Below, one piece after another: positions 35,442 through 49,996 of a stretch of 64,000 nucleotides of DNA (positions are counted from its first letter, which is position 1; each line of letters starts with the position of its first letter). This DNA comes from Zerene cesonia. Lineage: Eukaryota; Arthropoda; Insecta; Lepidoptera; Pieridae. A program made the translations under genes and the position numbers. Under the pieces are notes generated by a model that was not told where the DNA came from, did not search any database, and saw only the letters and a list, made by a program, of their open reading frames with translations. The DNA is taken from NCBI RefSeq assembly GCF_012273895.1, contig NC_052104.1, forward strand, positions 5,394,001-5,458,000, written 5' to 3'.

Positions 35442-38400
35442 CAAGCTAACTCAACAATTTGTTTTATTAGTAATGTTAATATGTTTTCTATTTATATTTT
35501 CTTCTATCAGTAAAGATTGCCGTAAGCTTTATTATACTGATTATCCCATTATGAGGATCTCATCGTTGTAACAATGATATAAGCCTGCGTAATCCGTTGG
35601 TTATAGTAGCGAGAAGTGCGTTCATTCGTCGCAAACCTTGTAAAGCACAGTCGAGTTACCAAGCGAGTAAAATACCTCTATAAATCTAGTTTGATATATA
35701 ATATTCATGATTATAATAAAGCTGCGATTTGAATTATTTTTACACACATGTTGTCGATCCAATGTTGTATATATAGGCATAATATTCTGTATGTCGATTT
35801 ATTCCGTAATTCATGATGTAAATATATTACACTAGTATTCAAAAACTTATTTAAGCATCGAAAGCTATTTAGCGCATACAGGTGACGACTTTTATGTTTC
35901 TAATTTACCCGTTCTATTTTCTCATTGCGTGAATGCTAAGAGATTAAACAACATTAATAAAAGAGTGTTTATTATCCTACATATTGTTAACAAAAGACAC
36001 ACAATCTCTTACTTCTAATGATAGTTAAGCCCGCGTAGACTAAGGATTTTAATTTTACGAGGCGGTAAATGTAAACAATGAACTTCATACTTCTTGCAAT
36101 ACTGCAAAACATTTAACTCTGGTATGAAGTGATTCTCTTTGTTTTATTCTTATTACTCTATGTCTTCCTTGCGACGTTACAGTTATGATTCTTGCAATTT
36201 GCTTATGAGTTTTTGATTGTGTGTCACACGATATCTAAGTTTACATTACTAAAGTTAGTTTATACCTATTATTATGTATATTTGAAACTGTAGTGTTAAA
36301 TTAAATTCATTTACGTGAATAATTGTCAAATATTGTTTATATGGAAAAAAATTACTATTATTTGTATATTTAATAACATATTTTATATTAAGAAGTTGGC
36401 TTGGTGTGTCAAGCCAGACTAGCTTTTTGACTTTTTTCAAGTTTTTTTCATAAAATTATCTGTTAATTATTCATGAGTTTTTGTCCAATTATTTTTGTCT
36501 ACTAAGAGATTTTAGTTATCAAATAACATTTATTATAGTTTAATTTTTTTTTGTTTGATTATACCATATTAAATTGAATGTCGTTTCATCTATACTAGAA
36601 ATATATTCGCTTGAGTATAAAGAAATAACATTACTTTACCTTTAGTAGTTAAATTCATCCGCTCCTCTTACAAGATTGCAGCCAATCGAGGCCGATTTGA
36701 GCTTATTAATTTTGGTATGCCGGTTAATTAACCTGCGAATATGTGAAGGACTTGGTCAAGTATCTTGAATAACGTAATAATTACTACAATGATATATATG
36801 TACGTGTATGTGTTTGTGATAAACGTAACAAGCGACAAGAGCCACTCGATTCATGAACGACTCTTCGTTACATCGAATACCAGGCGAGCAGAACTAAGTT
36901 GGATGTACAGTAAGCACGTGAATTTGTGCTTGAAAATTGTATGAAAAGAGCTCTTGTGTCCTTTGTTTCTAGGTTGTATAGACTAATATTGTGCGAATGT
37001 GACAAGCTCTAGCCCTTCAGTGACGTTACGTCCACGATTAGAGTTGATGTTGGAGTTTACTTGTTTCCGCACAGTTTGTATGAAAAGTAGTTAGGTGAGC
37101 TGTAGGTTTTTGTGAAGCTAACCAAATATACTTGATAATGTTTCACGTGTTTTGTTAGTTGTAAGTGTTATTAATTCATACGTTTGCTTTGATGTCGTTG
37201 CCCGGAAATATCTGAAACAAGAAATCTAATTTTAGTATATGACTATGAAAATATAAATATAAATTTGAGGCTATGAGAATAATAAACACGTGTACATATT
37301 AATGAAGCAGATAGATCAGTAACAAAGATTACAAACATTTAAGATGATACATAGTCCCATGTCTTGTCTTATCAAGTAGAGAATGTACGTAGTTTTGTTT
37401 TGGCTTGAAAATGAGAAATATTCTCGCAGTCAACATTTAAACGGAACGGATTTTGTATTTAACTCTTATGTCGTATATGTGGAAGCAAAAAATACATACA
37501 TATTTTGCTTTGATGTTTGACGTACGTACTATATATTTCATGTTACGTTTTCTAGCCAAAAAGGGAACTCGGATTACTGTATTGGTAAAATCTTTAGAAT
37601 GTATTCAGAATATCGATGCAAAATCGCAACTTTCATTGGAGATATGAAGGAATAAAAATTTTAATCTCTTTTGTAAAAGCGTCATTTCTTAAGACGCATT
37701 TGTAAAGACGGGCCAGGTTTATTATTTTCCCCTGTTTTAATAAACCCCTATTTTATATTTCTGCTTTTTTTTAAACATATCGTTCTGTATTAATTAAAGG
37801 ATCAATCACAACACGTGTGCGATATACCTATCTTTAATAGATCAATTTTACATCAATTTTGTCCCTTGTACTCGGACCGATTAAATAGTATCATTTAAAT
37901 TTGCATGACACAGGGTCAGTGCGGAGGGTGTATTGATGCAGATTAAAATTTTTGTGATGTGTTTTAGACGACGAGTTCATAAAAGGCTCAATCCGTTAGG
38001 TACTTCTAACTACAGCTACTAAATATGTCTAACCGAACACGAATAGTCTTTATTTACTTTTAATTAATTAACAAAAATACCCGCAGTTTTTAAAATAATC
38101 AAATTTATGTGACGATCCTTCAAATACAAAACTAAATTTATTTCTTTAAAACGTAGACTGGCAAGTCTTTACGTTTTACGATACAATTTTCACCCCAATT
38201 CACAATTTACTGTTATTCGCTGATGATGTATTTAAAAATTGATGTAATTATGCCGTAAATAGGCAAATTGTAACTCAACATATAGGTTATCAATTTAGTT
38301 GAACTTATTTACGCAGCAAAAGCTGTCGTGTCGATAACAAAATATTTACCTACCAACACTTTGGTTTCAATTTAACGATGAAATGTAAATATGTCAACAT

Positions 38401-41400
38401 TAAAATTGCTCATAATTTTTATAGCATATAGATCATACAACTGATTAACATGATGGCTAATTACATATAAACCTTTTATGAAGTTTTCATAAAACTAAGT
38501 ATGTAGCTAGTGTGTAAAGACTATTCAACGACCTACGGATTACGACAATAGTGTTCCGGATAAAAGCAAGAACAATAAAAGAATAGAAGCTTTCATTTTA
38601 ATCTTACATCGAGAAAACCACATAAACTGAACCTGGCATCCGTTGTTATTTGTATGAAGATGCAGGTCATAAAGGTTTTAAATGATAAAGTTTTAGAAAT
38701 TTTTTGCTTTGTAACATTTTGCAGTTGAATTTTTTTCTATTATTTCGATTCCGAACAATGATTAGAGCAAGCAAAACTGCAAATGAAACTGTGAAATTAT
38801 CAGTTTAATGTTAGGTTTCAAAAATTACTTTTTGCCATGGCAATCCCTAGACAACGTAATCAGAGAAACTTAATTTGAGAGCAAATACCTAATAATACCT
38901 AATTAAAACATGTTTTATTGCTGTGGAAATTGCTTGTCATTCGATATCTAGATTCGAGTATTCATGTATGTATTTCAATCAATTCCATGATGTTTACGGT
39001 CTTTAGCCAGGAGCAAGTTACAGGCACCAGGAATTGCCCTCGGCAATGCGAGAGGTTGTCTCTATCCGGATACTCTATCCATTTGCATGACAAAGAACCA
39101 CCTGTGATATCGCACATCCATATTCTCGTATATTATCAGATTTGTCATAAAATCCTTCCTGCAAGTGGCTATTTTTTACATATTTCATTGCCAATTTGTT
39201 TTCAACTAACAATATACGCTTGGAACTAGCGATTTTAGTTTTATTGGTTTAGCTAAAAAGAATTAGCGGAACGTTTGTGGTATAGTGCCAACCTACATGT
39301 CAGCAGAATCCATTGTAACGTAGCTGTGTCAGGCAAAAGTAATACTAAAAGACAAACTTTGTTTTATTCATATTTTAAATCCCTTTATTCCTGAAATTAA
39401 TCGCTCGAACAAGCAACATTTACTCGCTCAATATTACTTTAATAAACATTTTTGCGGTCTGTGTTTATTTATTAAAACGATATATGCAAGCGTAATAAAG
39501 TCGTCACTTGAAAAATGTCGTTGAAAAGTAATGAATAAAATAGTTTTATTTGCATCCGCAGTGATTAACGGCAGATATGTAGTTATATGTTAATTAAAAA
39601 CCACGAAACAACTCTATAATGTAAAATTGTTATTTCTGTCACGTGCGCCTCTGGCGGAATGAGTATCCGCATATTATATCGAATATCTATAGTTTTATGC
39701 TATACATAGCATTCTCTTATTACGTGCAATTCTGTTATTTTAGCAAATGCCATATAATGTTTAAAATATCTCATGTCTGGAAAGTGGAGTATTCGAATTA
39801 TTATTGAACCAATATTTAAAGCAATATAACAATAATGATTGCTGTAAGTCCGATAGTAGACATCTTCTTTACAGGCTAACACTTTACAGAATACTTTTCT
39901 TACGCACTAATAATTTTACTCGATGAGCTTTGGCTGATTAGCTGAAGCAAAAGTTAACGGATGGAATTTGTATAGTACATTCTTGGATATAGTTTGTATG
40001 CCAAATGCTTATGCGTTAATGATGTGCCTACGCGATAAAAAAATAGATTTATTTTAATATTTCTGTCCATATTTATTTATTTATTTGTTTACTCATCACT
40101 GTATACATAAAGAATAAAAAATGATGATGACATATTTTTTAATATTTCAAGCTTACTATTCTTGCTTTTTTCTTTCATCACTAAACGGGCCACCTCGGCT
40201 ACGCAAGGGTCTTTACACTTTTTTTTGCATATAGCCTATTGCCTAGCTAGCCGAGCTTCAATCACGCGCCTTTTTCAAATATAAGATCACATTTTCAAAT
40301 CCGTGATCTTTTAAATGGAATATCCAAACTAAATGATGAAAATATACATAATAAGGTGTTGAAGTAGCCTTGAATAGAATTAATAAAGATTAATAAATAC
40401 CAAGACGCAAATACAGGGCTTCGCCTAGCGTCATTACAAAAAAAATTTTGAAATTAAAAAAAAATGGTGCCATAACTATAATAGTTAAGTAATAATATGT
40501 TATCTGTGGTTAAACATAGTCATTAGACTACTAGCCCGTTTTGAAAAAGAGAATTGATGAGCGGATATCTGTTTAGCTCTATTTTGCTCACAATAGTGTG
40601 TTTTATAACCGAATCTTTCAATTAAATCCGTATAATATCAGTATAGCAAACATAACTAGGTATTTTCCATTTTAATTCATAAAATAAAACACTATATTTT
40701 TTGGCTTGATGAATAAAAAAATGTGTTATGTAAAGTCATTAGATATATTTTTCTTAATTTTTTTATTGATTGTTCTCATTACTTTCGCACCATGGAATCT
40801 TAATTATATTCATACCGAAAGCATAAACTTTATATCCCTTTAACCAAAATTTTGCGTACAAAGAAGGATTAAATTTGGCACAGAAAAGTAATAGGTATTA
40901 GTAAACGTATGGATATATGTCATAAAAACTAAAATAATAGGCTTTAATTTTATCAGGTTTTTATAAAAAAAAAAACTATAACAATTATCCGGTACGGATT
41001 AATTCCAAGGTATTGTATTCTAGTTTGAATACAATGATTTGTATAGACCAATAGCTGCTGATTACTAAATCACTCTGGATATTCTTATTATAAAAAAGCA
41101 ACTAATTAATCATCACGGATACAAGGCGCGGTCGTTTTCAATTTACAATAACAGAACGTATATTGATGTTACAATAGAACAAATTGACCGCGTGCCCGAA
41201 GCGGTGAAACAATGGGCACAATCATGAATACAGTTTGTCACTCTACAAAGACACAAAACAATTATTATCCCCAATTAAAGGAGACTATTTTTATATTTTG
41301 GAACTACTGTTTAATTATTTTTGTTTGAATTAAACATTTTATGAGTATATAGATACAGCTTTGCTAGGTATGAGATTTTTATATATTTTTATAAGTAGGT

Positions 41401-43773
41401 AGGACTTAACCTTTTAAATTTTTTTGTGGGCTATTGTATGACATCTTTAATAGACGTAGCGACGAAACATATCCGTTTATATATATGTATTCAAATATTC
41501 TTTTAGTCATTTATATAGTGGTGAAGTCGCCAATATTTTATTTATCACCTTTTTCACTTTAATACATTTTCTTATGGTTATTTAGCAATTTTGTACCGGC
41601 TTAAAAAATTACCTTATTACATATTTCTGTAATTGTCCTTACGCCTCTCAAAATAACAACGATTTTTGTATGGCCTTCAAGACATGTAACATTTCAGTCT
41701 CCCCGTGACCAGGCTCGCTGTAAAGTGTTCGAAACCTCGGGTTAATAATATAATAAATAAATCGCTTTTGAAATCCGTTAAAAAGTCTTTAATTTTTAAA
41801 TACCTGTATCTATTTCCAGAGAAGGGCATATTATGCATTTTCGATAACAATCAAATACGTTTTAAGTTTTCTAAATTCAAATTCAAAACAACATTATGTA
41901 ATTCGTCATACGTTATAGTATATCGTCAATAAGTCTAGTAAATCGGCCCCTCAATTTAAAAGATTCGAATTGCTTGAATTACACAATCTGATTAAATAAT
42001 CATGAAAAATAAAAAACGGTGTCTACAAATACAAAAAGGATTTAATGGTGTCATTCAATTTGCATTCGTTCTGTAATCAAAAGCGTAATTAATCTATATT
42101 ATTGGAATTTACTGATTGGTTATCTAGGTTGTAATCACAAACTTGTTCAGTCAATACAGTCAGTGTTAATTTGGACATTAAATATACGCTTATTTGTCTA
42201 TAACCAGGGGCGATTATTTAGAAACATAATTTTGTATACCTATCAGTGTACTTGTACATACGTGCCTAATACTCTCTCTTTAAAGGTAGCATATTATTAT
42301 ATAATACGTAATATATTAGTATTGTTATTGAAACTAAAAATAATTAATGATTACATAAAAATATTTAGTGTGTATGTCAAAAAAAGGATAATACAGATTT
42401 TCTTGAGCTTATTGTTCGTTTTAAAAAAATCTGTTCTACCTGTGTATAAATCTTCTCGTCGATAATGATTAATTTTTTTTAGACTTCTCTCACTTGAAGT
42501 AATTTTATAATCTTCTTTGATTTTACTCGAATATTTCTTGTATCATATAAATATATACAAATATATTTGAATGCTCTCTTTAAATAATCATTACGTCCAA
42601 TGAAACTTAAAGTTTCTATAATAGAGGCTTTTATAATCAGTGTCAAATCGATCAGTTTAAAATTGACTTAGGTGAAACCCTATCAAAATTGCTTTGTAGA
42701 TTTTCCACGAAAGCTACGCCACACGTGTAAGCGTGGAAGCCCTTATCCTTGCAACGGCAAACTATTAAATCTATATTGTAAACGTTTGCGCTGTAAATTA
42801 TTTTGATACAGATGACAGAATATACACACAATAGCCTCTCTTTCTGACTATTTTATGTTGGCAATGCTCCATTACAACCAAAACTATTGAACTGAAGTTA
42901 CAGTATATGTATTGTGGATGTTTTAACAATAATGATTGTATATTTTCTTCCACATGTCTTTTATTGTATTGACTTATTATTAAATTATTTATATTATTAT
43001 TAAGAGGTATTTAAATGTTTATCTGTTTACTCGAATGGTAGATATAGAGCAGTACGATTACTTACCTGAAAGCATAAATTAATTAATACTTTACAAAAAC
43101 TTCCTATAACGGACATAAATTAAACCCTTACGATTCACCGACCACACTTTTATGAATTAATATCAGTACTCATTATCTATTAAATCCAAATTAAAACCGA
43201 CTCGATAAATATTAAAAACAACCATATAGGCTTTGCAGCGTTAACTTGTAACTTGAGAGTCTATAAGTGTCTCATTGAATTGCAAAAGCACGATGTAATG
43301 AGACGCTTCGGGTTATAATCAGGTTAAACCTCCGTAACGAGCTTACAGTGGCGATTTTATATAGCATATGATTAACAAGTGAAAGAAGTACCTAATATTT
43401 ATAGGATAAGTCTCGATTTTAATAAAGCTTTTCTGATAATCAAGTCAGCTGAAATGTTGCCTAAATTCTCAAGCAGCGTGCTTCGTTTAACAAATTAGAT
43501 TGATATGAATTGTTAATGCATGTAAGCATAAAGGTACATGCTGCTTTATTTCATAATATCTAATCAATTTTAAAAGAAGAATACCTAGGCGTTTGCATAC
43601 CAACCTGCGCATAGTAACCGATTCATTTCAATCTTGTGAGGTATAATGAAATGCTATAATCATATGCAGTATGTTTTTTTCTTCTTCTATGATATTCATA
43701 GCATAAAAATAAAGCACATCACATTGTAAGCGCTAAAAGCCGTGTTATAATTTCGACATATGACTTTGGTTGG

Positions 43774-43798
43774 AATAAAAAATATATATATATATAAT
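43774..43798 (+). repeat. (AT)n microsatellite
   Basis: Short run of alternating A and T following an A-run. Confidence 0.85.
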
Positions 43799-44159
43799 TA
43801 TTATTGGAAGTAAAAAAATGAGAACGTACTAATTTATGTTTTGTAAAACTTTCATTACTTATGGGAAAAGAAAATGTAAAATAACATGAAAGACCTGTAA
43901 TGTATTATTCAATGTATGCGTTGTAGGACGTGAAAACTTTGGCGTCGATTCAAGCAATCAACGGGAGGGTTCACACGTGTGTTTGTCTTTAATAAAAATT
44001 CAAGAATCTATACTCCCCCATAATATTGAAAGAAAAAATAATAATCAATTTTACTTTTTTTGTTCATGTAGGTAAATGATTATTTCATGTTTTATATTAA
44101 TAACAATCAATTATTATATTAAATTTAACATTCAAATATCGATTCTTACTATAATTTTA

Positions 44160-44281
44160 ATAATGCGAAAGTGTGTCTGATTAGTTTAGTCGCGTCGCAA
44201 CGGAGCGATTATATTATATGATTTTTATCTTTGTATGTATACTTGCTTTGTAAGTGACATAGGCTATTTTTCATCGCGGGG
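44160..44281 (+). mobile_element. Possible Helitron-like fragment
   Basis: Contains aatgcgaaagtgtgtctg and, 80 bp on, aagtgacataggctattttt followed by a cgcgggg box. These are two blocks that occur in this order in lepidopteran Helitron-like elements. Ends are not visible. Confidence 0.35.
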
Positions 44282-44409
44282 AAACATCATTTCTCTATAA
44301 AATACACTAAGACGCACATTTGAAATTTATAAATTTCGATACATTTGTTAATAATATTATTTGACCATGCCAGCGGAACAGGAACAGCTAGTTGTAATAA
44401 TAAAATAGA

Positions 44410-44750
44410 TTTTTTTTATGTCACCGTCGGCAATGGAGCTGGTGGGTCGCCTGATGTTAAGCGCAACCACCGCCCATGAACATTTGGAGAGGCGTAAGAT
44501 CGTTTGCAGACCATACTCCTCTACAAATGGATTGCCGACTTCGAATTGGAAAGGGATTGAGAAAGGATTGATGAGAGGAATAAAGGAATGGAACGGGAAG
44601 GTTAAGGAAAAGGATATGGGCCTCCGGCTCCCCCACTCACCAAATGAAACACAGAAGAATGCTATTTCACGCCGGTCTTCTGTGGGGGTGTGGTACTTCC
44701 CCGGTGCGAGCTGGCCCAATTCGTGCCGAAGCATGCTCGACTACCACAAT
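44410..44750 (-). repeat. Family A retroposon copy, best preserved
   Basis: Same structure as 3214-3560: T8 then atgtcaccg at the left, and ctaccacaat at the right, so the minus strand ends in cggtgacat followed by poly(A). The overlapping open frames on both strands (44357-44798) are by-products and share no known domain. I see no target-site duplication. Confidence 0.8.
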
Positions 44751-47749
44751 ATATTTCCACCGATTCTGATTGAAAAACATTTTATTACACTTAAATAAGT
44801 AACTTTCGTAGTATCATCGTATGACAGTTTTAACATAATCGTATAATTGTATCTTTTAATTTTAATATCAATAAAGCAATATGATTATTATGGTGTTTTA
44901 TATATCGTATTGTCCAAAATAGCATACATATTTAAGATACATATTTACTTTTCACTAATGTTAAATTTTGCATACATTTTGGTAAAAAAACCCGTGAAAT
45001 AAAGATTGGAGCGATCAGGGTATGTGAAATGTGTAATATTGGTGCAAAGATGAATAATAAAATTTATATAATTAAACCACCCATGCAGCAACCCTACATT
45101 TACAGTTAACTAGGCAGAGTGGTTTCTGTAATAATTGTTATGCAACGAACTATAAGATATACTCATGAATTTAACTCACTTTAGTTTTTATCTATTTTAC
45201 ATAATGAATATTCTGTGTTAAAAGTTTGCTAGAAGAAACAACGTATGTTTGTTGACTTTCCTTATCAAGTTAGTCTTCCGCATTTTAACCTTCCTGCTAA
45301 CCCTTAGCGTTAATGACGTATGTAAATGCAGACATCGTTGGTAAAATAGATTTTTGTAATGCAGCTATCGTGTCGCAATATATGACAACAATCTCTGTCG
45401 TCTTCATTATTTATGTTATAAATCCATAAAGATTTTAAAAGGGGTTAAACTGTATATTTATTTTCTGTTTGTTTTTCCATTTGTCTTTTTTGTTGCGCGT
45501 ACTGTAGATATTTTGATGATTAATACATTTATCTAATAAACTAAAGATAAAATATTTACATATAGATTGCAGAGTGTAGGACGATTACTTACTATTTCTA
45601 TTTATTAAATCTTTATAAATACTCTGTAATTGATTTTGGAATAAAGTCGTTAAAGTAAGGGATAAATCGTAATACACAAATATTCACAAAAAATAATATG
45701 CGTACATAATACACATATAGATGTATATGGGCCAAAACTGTCGTAGCGCTTCGTAGTCTCTGGATAGAAGCGCGCATCGTAGCGGAATGTAGCGGTTCAA
45801 GAAATTTACCTTGTTAGATGTCCTTTTGTAACACTATTGTTGTTTAAGTAACCAACTATAAACTAGCAAGTTATGAGAGGAATAAACAACTTATAGACAA
45901 CGTACAGACCGTGTTTAAATTGAAATTTTAACACAGACGATAATCTTCGAAACGTTATTCCATTTTGGAAATCAGCTTTTTTAATCCCTTGTGCATGTAT
46001 CACTCGATTCTACACAATTCCACATTGTAAATTGGTCTTAGAATATTACAATTTTGATACAGTCTAATTGCATTGCTAAAGATGATTTGTTAGTTTCACA
46101 TCATTTGTCACAAATGTATATTTTTTTACTTGAGAGGAGGAGTCGATTGCTTTAACTAATTTAAAGACAAATGTTTTAATTAAAATAATGATCGCTTGTA
46201 CAATATAAAGCAACACATTTAGCGATATGAATACGTTTATTTTAAAACAAGTTCAGTGTTAAGCCATTTAGTAGCATATTAGTCGCTACAATAAATTTTA
46301 AATACATAACGTTTTAACGAATGTTATTTTATTTTTTTAAAGTGCTTGCATTAAATCAGCGGTTTGACCTCAATTGTAACCACTTGAGTACAAAATGCGT
46401 CACGTTACTAGCTGGAATTCATTCGACTAAAACTCTTTTGATGAAAATTGAAAAAAATCCAGATCATCATTAATACAGAATCATTTCAAATACGCGTCAC
46501 TGGTGAGAATTGATCTCGGCTGATACTCTTTTAATGAATATTGAAAGTGATGCTAGATTAACAGATTCATAATTTGTAATTTTTATTTTAATGATAACGC
46601 TAGCCATAATGACTTCGAATAACTCATTTAGTAAAGAAGTTTTTTTTTCTAGCTACAGTCGATATGAATTATGAAATAGCTGTTGAATGCATTTTTACCT
46701 TCTGTAACTAATTCAGGTGGAGTAGTTTTGTGTGGTTAGTATTTAATTATATGAAAAGAAACTAGACTGGTCATCATTTGACCATGGCTGTCTATACCGT
46801 ACTAGTTGCTCAACCCACATAAAAAATATGAACAAAATATGGCGAGGTTTTTTATTTGTAAAATAATTTTTAAAATTGGTTTAGTAAATGCGAAGATTAC
46901 TTACGACACAAGCTCAAAGAATTCATAATCTTTTCTTCTTCATAATATAAATACAGATTATAAAATGTTCTCAATAAGTACACATATAAAAACTTTTTGT
47001 ATTAAATTTGAATCGAAAACAAATGTAACTACAAGCTACAGAACATAATTGCGGATGATTAAAATATTGATAACAGCGTGATCTTGTGTATATATCATGA
47101 ATGGAACAGTAACATATAAATAACTATTCTGGATAACATTGTGCAACTGAACAGAACCGAGAGCGGAGCGTGGTATTGGAATTCGCGTAAAAGTTCAGAT
47201 TTATAACGTTACGTCACTGCGATTCTAGGCCGCTTACATACTTACAAACTACAATATAATGTTAACTGTCGTCATTACGTAACAGCAATATTATTTAACC
47301 TAAGAATTGTCGACTATTGACGAACTTATTAAATGAGTAACATATTAATTAAAAAAAAACTATTAAAGTTTATTATTATGTTAATCTGAATAATAATTCG
47401 CCAATTCGCAATTTACAAGCTAAAAAATACAAATTTCAATAAAAATTCATAACCAACGATCATAACTTATTTTATTTAACATGACGATTACACTAGTGCC
47501 GACGTAATAAGAGCCCATAATATGATGTGGAAGCAGTGACGCGCACTATGTACTTATTGAAGCACTCTAGACTGTTTTAAGTCTCGAAATATATTGCAAA
47601 TACATATTATATGAACAGAAAAAATTATACCACAACAAAGTTTGTTTTTAATCGAAATACATTCATAATATTTAAACATTAAGAAGTTCTTTTGCAATCA
47701 AAACATGACCTAAAATGTAGAGTTCCATTAATGAGACGAACATAATCTG

Positions 47750-48010
47750 AAAGACGAGCCGCGATCAAGATAATCTATTTACACGTGTTGATCTGTCGCA
47801 AGCCGGTTAGTATGGAGACAAATTATCCGCTTCAAAGTTCTCGCAAACAAGATCGCTTACAGCGCCGAGAGCAAAGTACTAGGCGAGCAGTAGCCGGGAG
47901 GAGTTCGCAGTGGGCCAGCTTACACGTGGCGCACTCACACATACAGCGGACGTTTGTGTAGGAATAGCGTGCATATTGTGTACAATTACAAACGTGGTAG
48001 ACTGGAAAAC
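47750..48010. other. GC-richer island, possible promoter or first exon
   Basis: Base composition rises sharply against the AT-rich flanks. It contains two E-box sequences (ACACGTGT at 47781-47788 and CACGTG near 47924) and several minus-strand donor-like sites (GTAAGC, GTATGT, GTGAGT). No protein can be called; the 60-codon minus frame has no similarity that I recognise. Confidence 0.3.
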
Positions 48011-49299
48011 GCATTTAGCCGGAAAAGATGAACAGATCAATAACTTCGTAATAATTCCTATTACTTGTAACTGTAACTCGTTGTCTTAATTAATTAATTT
48101 AGATTATAAAAATAGCAAATTAGATCGCGTTTAACGTGGATATCTGAAAGTGTTTTTCAAGAAACCTCGCAACAGTAACCTTTACAACGCACAGTAAATT
48201 CGAATTTAGAAGCAATTTCTCGTCAGATTTCAAATAAACGAAAGCCTTTCGTTGAAGGTCTCTACTTTCTTTTCCAGAGCGCTATTAACGAATTTCTAGC
48301 TGCGTTTTATTAAGCAATGTAAGCTGACGGAACGAAACGGACAGCTTAATTAGTAATTTGATTTCAAAATTCCTGCCCTGGTTCCAATTTAAAAACATTT
48401 CCCGTTTATATAAAATCGATGACGTCACTGAAAATAGCGGATTTGTACGCGTTAAAGAAATGAGTTTAATAAATTTCTTATTATAAGCAATTTCCAATTT
48501 TCTAACTCAAAATTAAGTTTCTTTGAAATTTTTACCTAAAGCTTTAAGGAATTTATACTAAAGGGCTTAATAGGGGAAGCCGTAGAGTCAGGCTCGAGGC
48601 GATTTAATTTAGACTTGTCACTTTGAGAACCTTGAAAGTTTAGTTCAGTGTGAATCGCAGTCCGATTACGCGATGAATTGCAAGCAATATTGCAGCCTAT
48701 TTTTTCACTAATTTGTATAGGAAAATTGCATTTGGTGAGTGAAACTTTAATAATTGCCTGACGTGATGCTTTCTCTACCGAAGACTATTGGATTATGTTT
48801 TGTACTTTTTACATAAAATCAATAGGCGCTACTATGCCGTCAACGATCATCGAGGTTTATATGCTAGGTGACACACTGACCTTGTTTAATGTGTGATATG
48901 ATTATATTACGTTGTTATCTATTCACAAAGTTCATACCGTGATATTGGCACGTGCGGACGAAATAGGAATAGTTATGAATGTACGGCGTTGAATGAAACC
49001 CTTCGAAACACTTATCACGTCCGCCTCAACGTTGTTGATTCCGTACAATGCATCCAATTCTCTTACTAGTCCGTTCAAAATTGAAAATAAGCCCCCAAAA
49101 TCTTACGTAAGATATTGCATTTTTGTAGAGTTCTTAAAATGCGTTTCGGAAGTTTCGCGTGTTTATGAATTAGTTTTAATTTTGAACAGACATGAAACAT
49201 GTAAAGTTAATGTGGAAAATATTGTGTACGTAATTTTGAGAACATAATTGTTTTAGTGGCGTTGTTGCCTACTGCTGTGACACAACTGTCTGAATGCTG

Positions 49300-49372
49300 A
49301 CACGGCGGCAGAGTCGCAGTTATAAAACAGGGGGAACGAAATTAACAAGTTACAGTTAACAAGCCGCCGTGT
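49300..49372. promoter_or_regulatory. 10-bp GC-rich inverted repeat framing a TATAAAA
   Basis: ACACGGCGGC at 49300-49309 and its exact complement GCCGCCGTGT at 49363-49372, with TATAAAA at 49321-49327 between them. Looks like a possible core promoter region in otherwise AT-rich DNA; no downstream gene is visible. Confidence 0.3.
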
Positions 49373-49785
49373 TTGTGTAAACTTCCACTAACTAGCTGCT
49401 TTTTAGTATTGTCTAGCTAGATGGACGCGCTTGGACTCCTACGTGTCTTGTATACGTGCACTTTTGCATTATTGAAATGAAACTGTTATGCTACGAATGA
49501 TATTTGCTCGTACTTTTTATGTTTATTTTACTTTCAACATACACGTGGAGGTAAAACGCTGCTCATTACTTATGTCATAGGACACTCATGTTTAGCAAAA
49601 TGGATTAATAGTAATTGTATGAAGTAGAGTATTTATTACAACATTGGATAACATATTCATTAAAAGTTAGTTAATGCTAATGTTTATTATAATTAATTTG
49701 TAATTTCATCAATTCTTTAATCATCTCATCAATTCATCAATCATTTAATCATTCACACTTATAGTTAACTATTGAAATGATTCAG

Positions 49786-49996
49786 TTTTTTTTTTATGTC
49801 GCTTTTAAGGGACAAGGGATAAGGAAAGGATTGATGACTGGAAAGAAGGAATGGACTGGGAAGGGCTAGGAGAAGGAAATAGGCCTCCGGCTCCCCCATT
49901 CACCGTACGAAACACAATAGCAAGCTATTATTTCACGCCGGTTTTCTGTGGGGGTGTAGTACTTCCCCGGTGCCGAAGCATGCTCGACTCCCACAA
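49786..49996 (-). repeat. Internally deleted family A retroposon
   Basis: T-run then atgtcgc at the left, and cacgccggt...ttccccggtgccgaagcatgctcgact...ccacaata at the right. The segment between the tail and the ggaaaggattgatga block is missing compared with the 44.4-kb copy, as is the cgagctggcccaattcgtg piece near the right end. Confidence 0.75.

Noticed and set aside
38918..39229. 103-codon plus-strand frame
   Set aside because: No ATG at its start, no domain, no conserved-looking composition; typical of chance frames in a desert.
42163..42465. 100-codon plus-strand frame rich in Ile/Leu/Tyr
   Set aside because: Hydrophobic only because the DNA is AT-rich; no ATG start, no splice or signal context.
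44357..44798. Overlapping 125-codon frames on both strands
   Set aside because: They lie within a repeated retroposon, and the copy at 3.2 kb shows frame-breaking differences; no protein family recognised.
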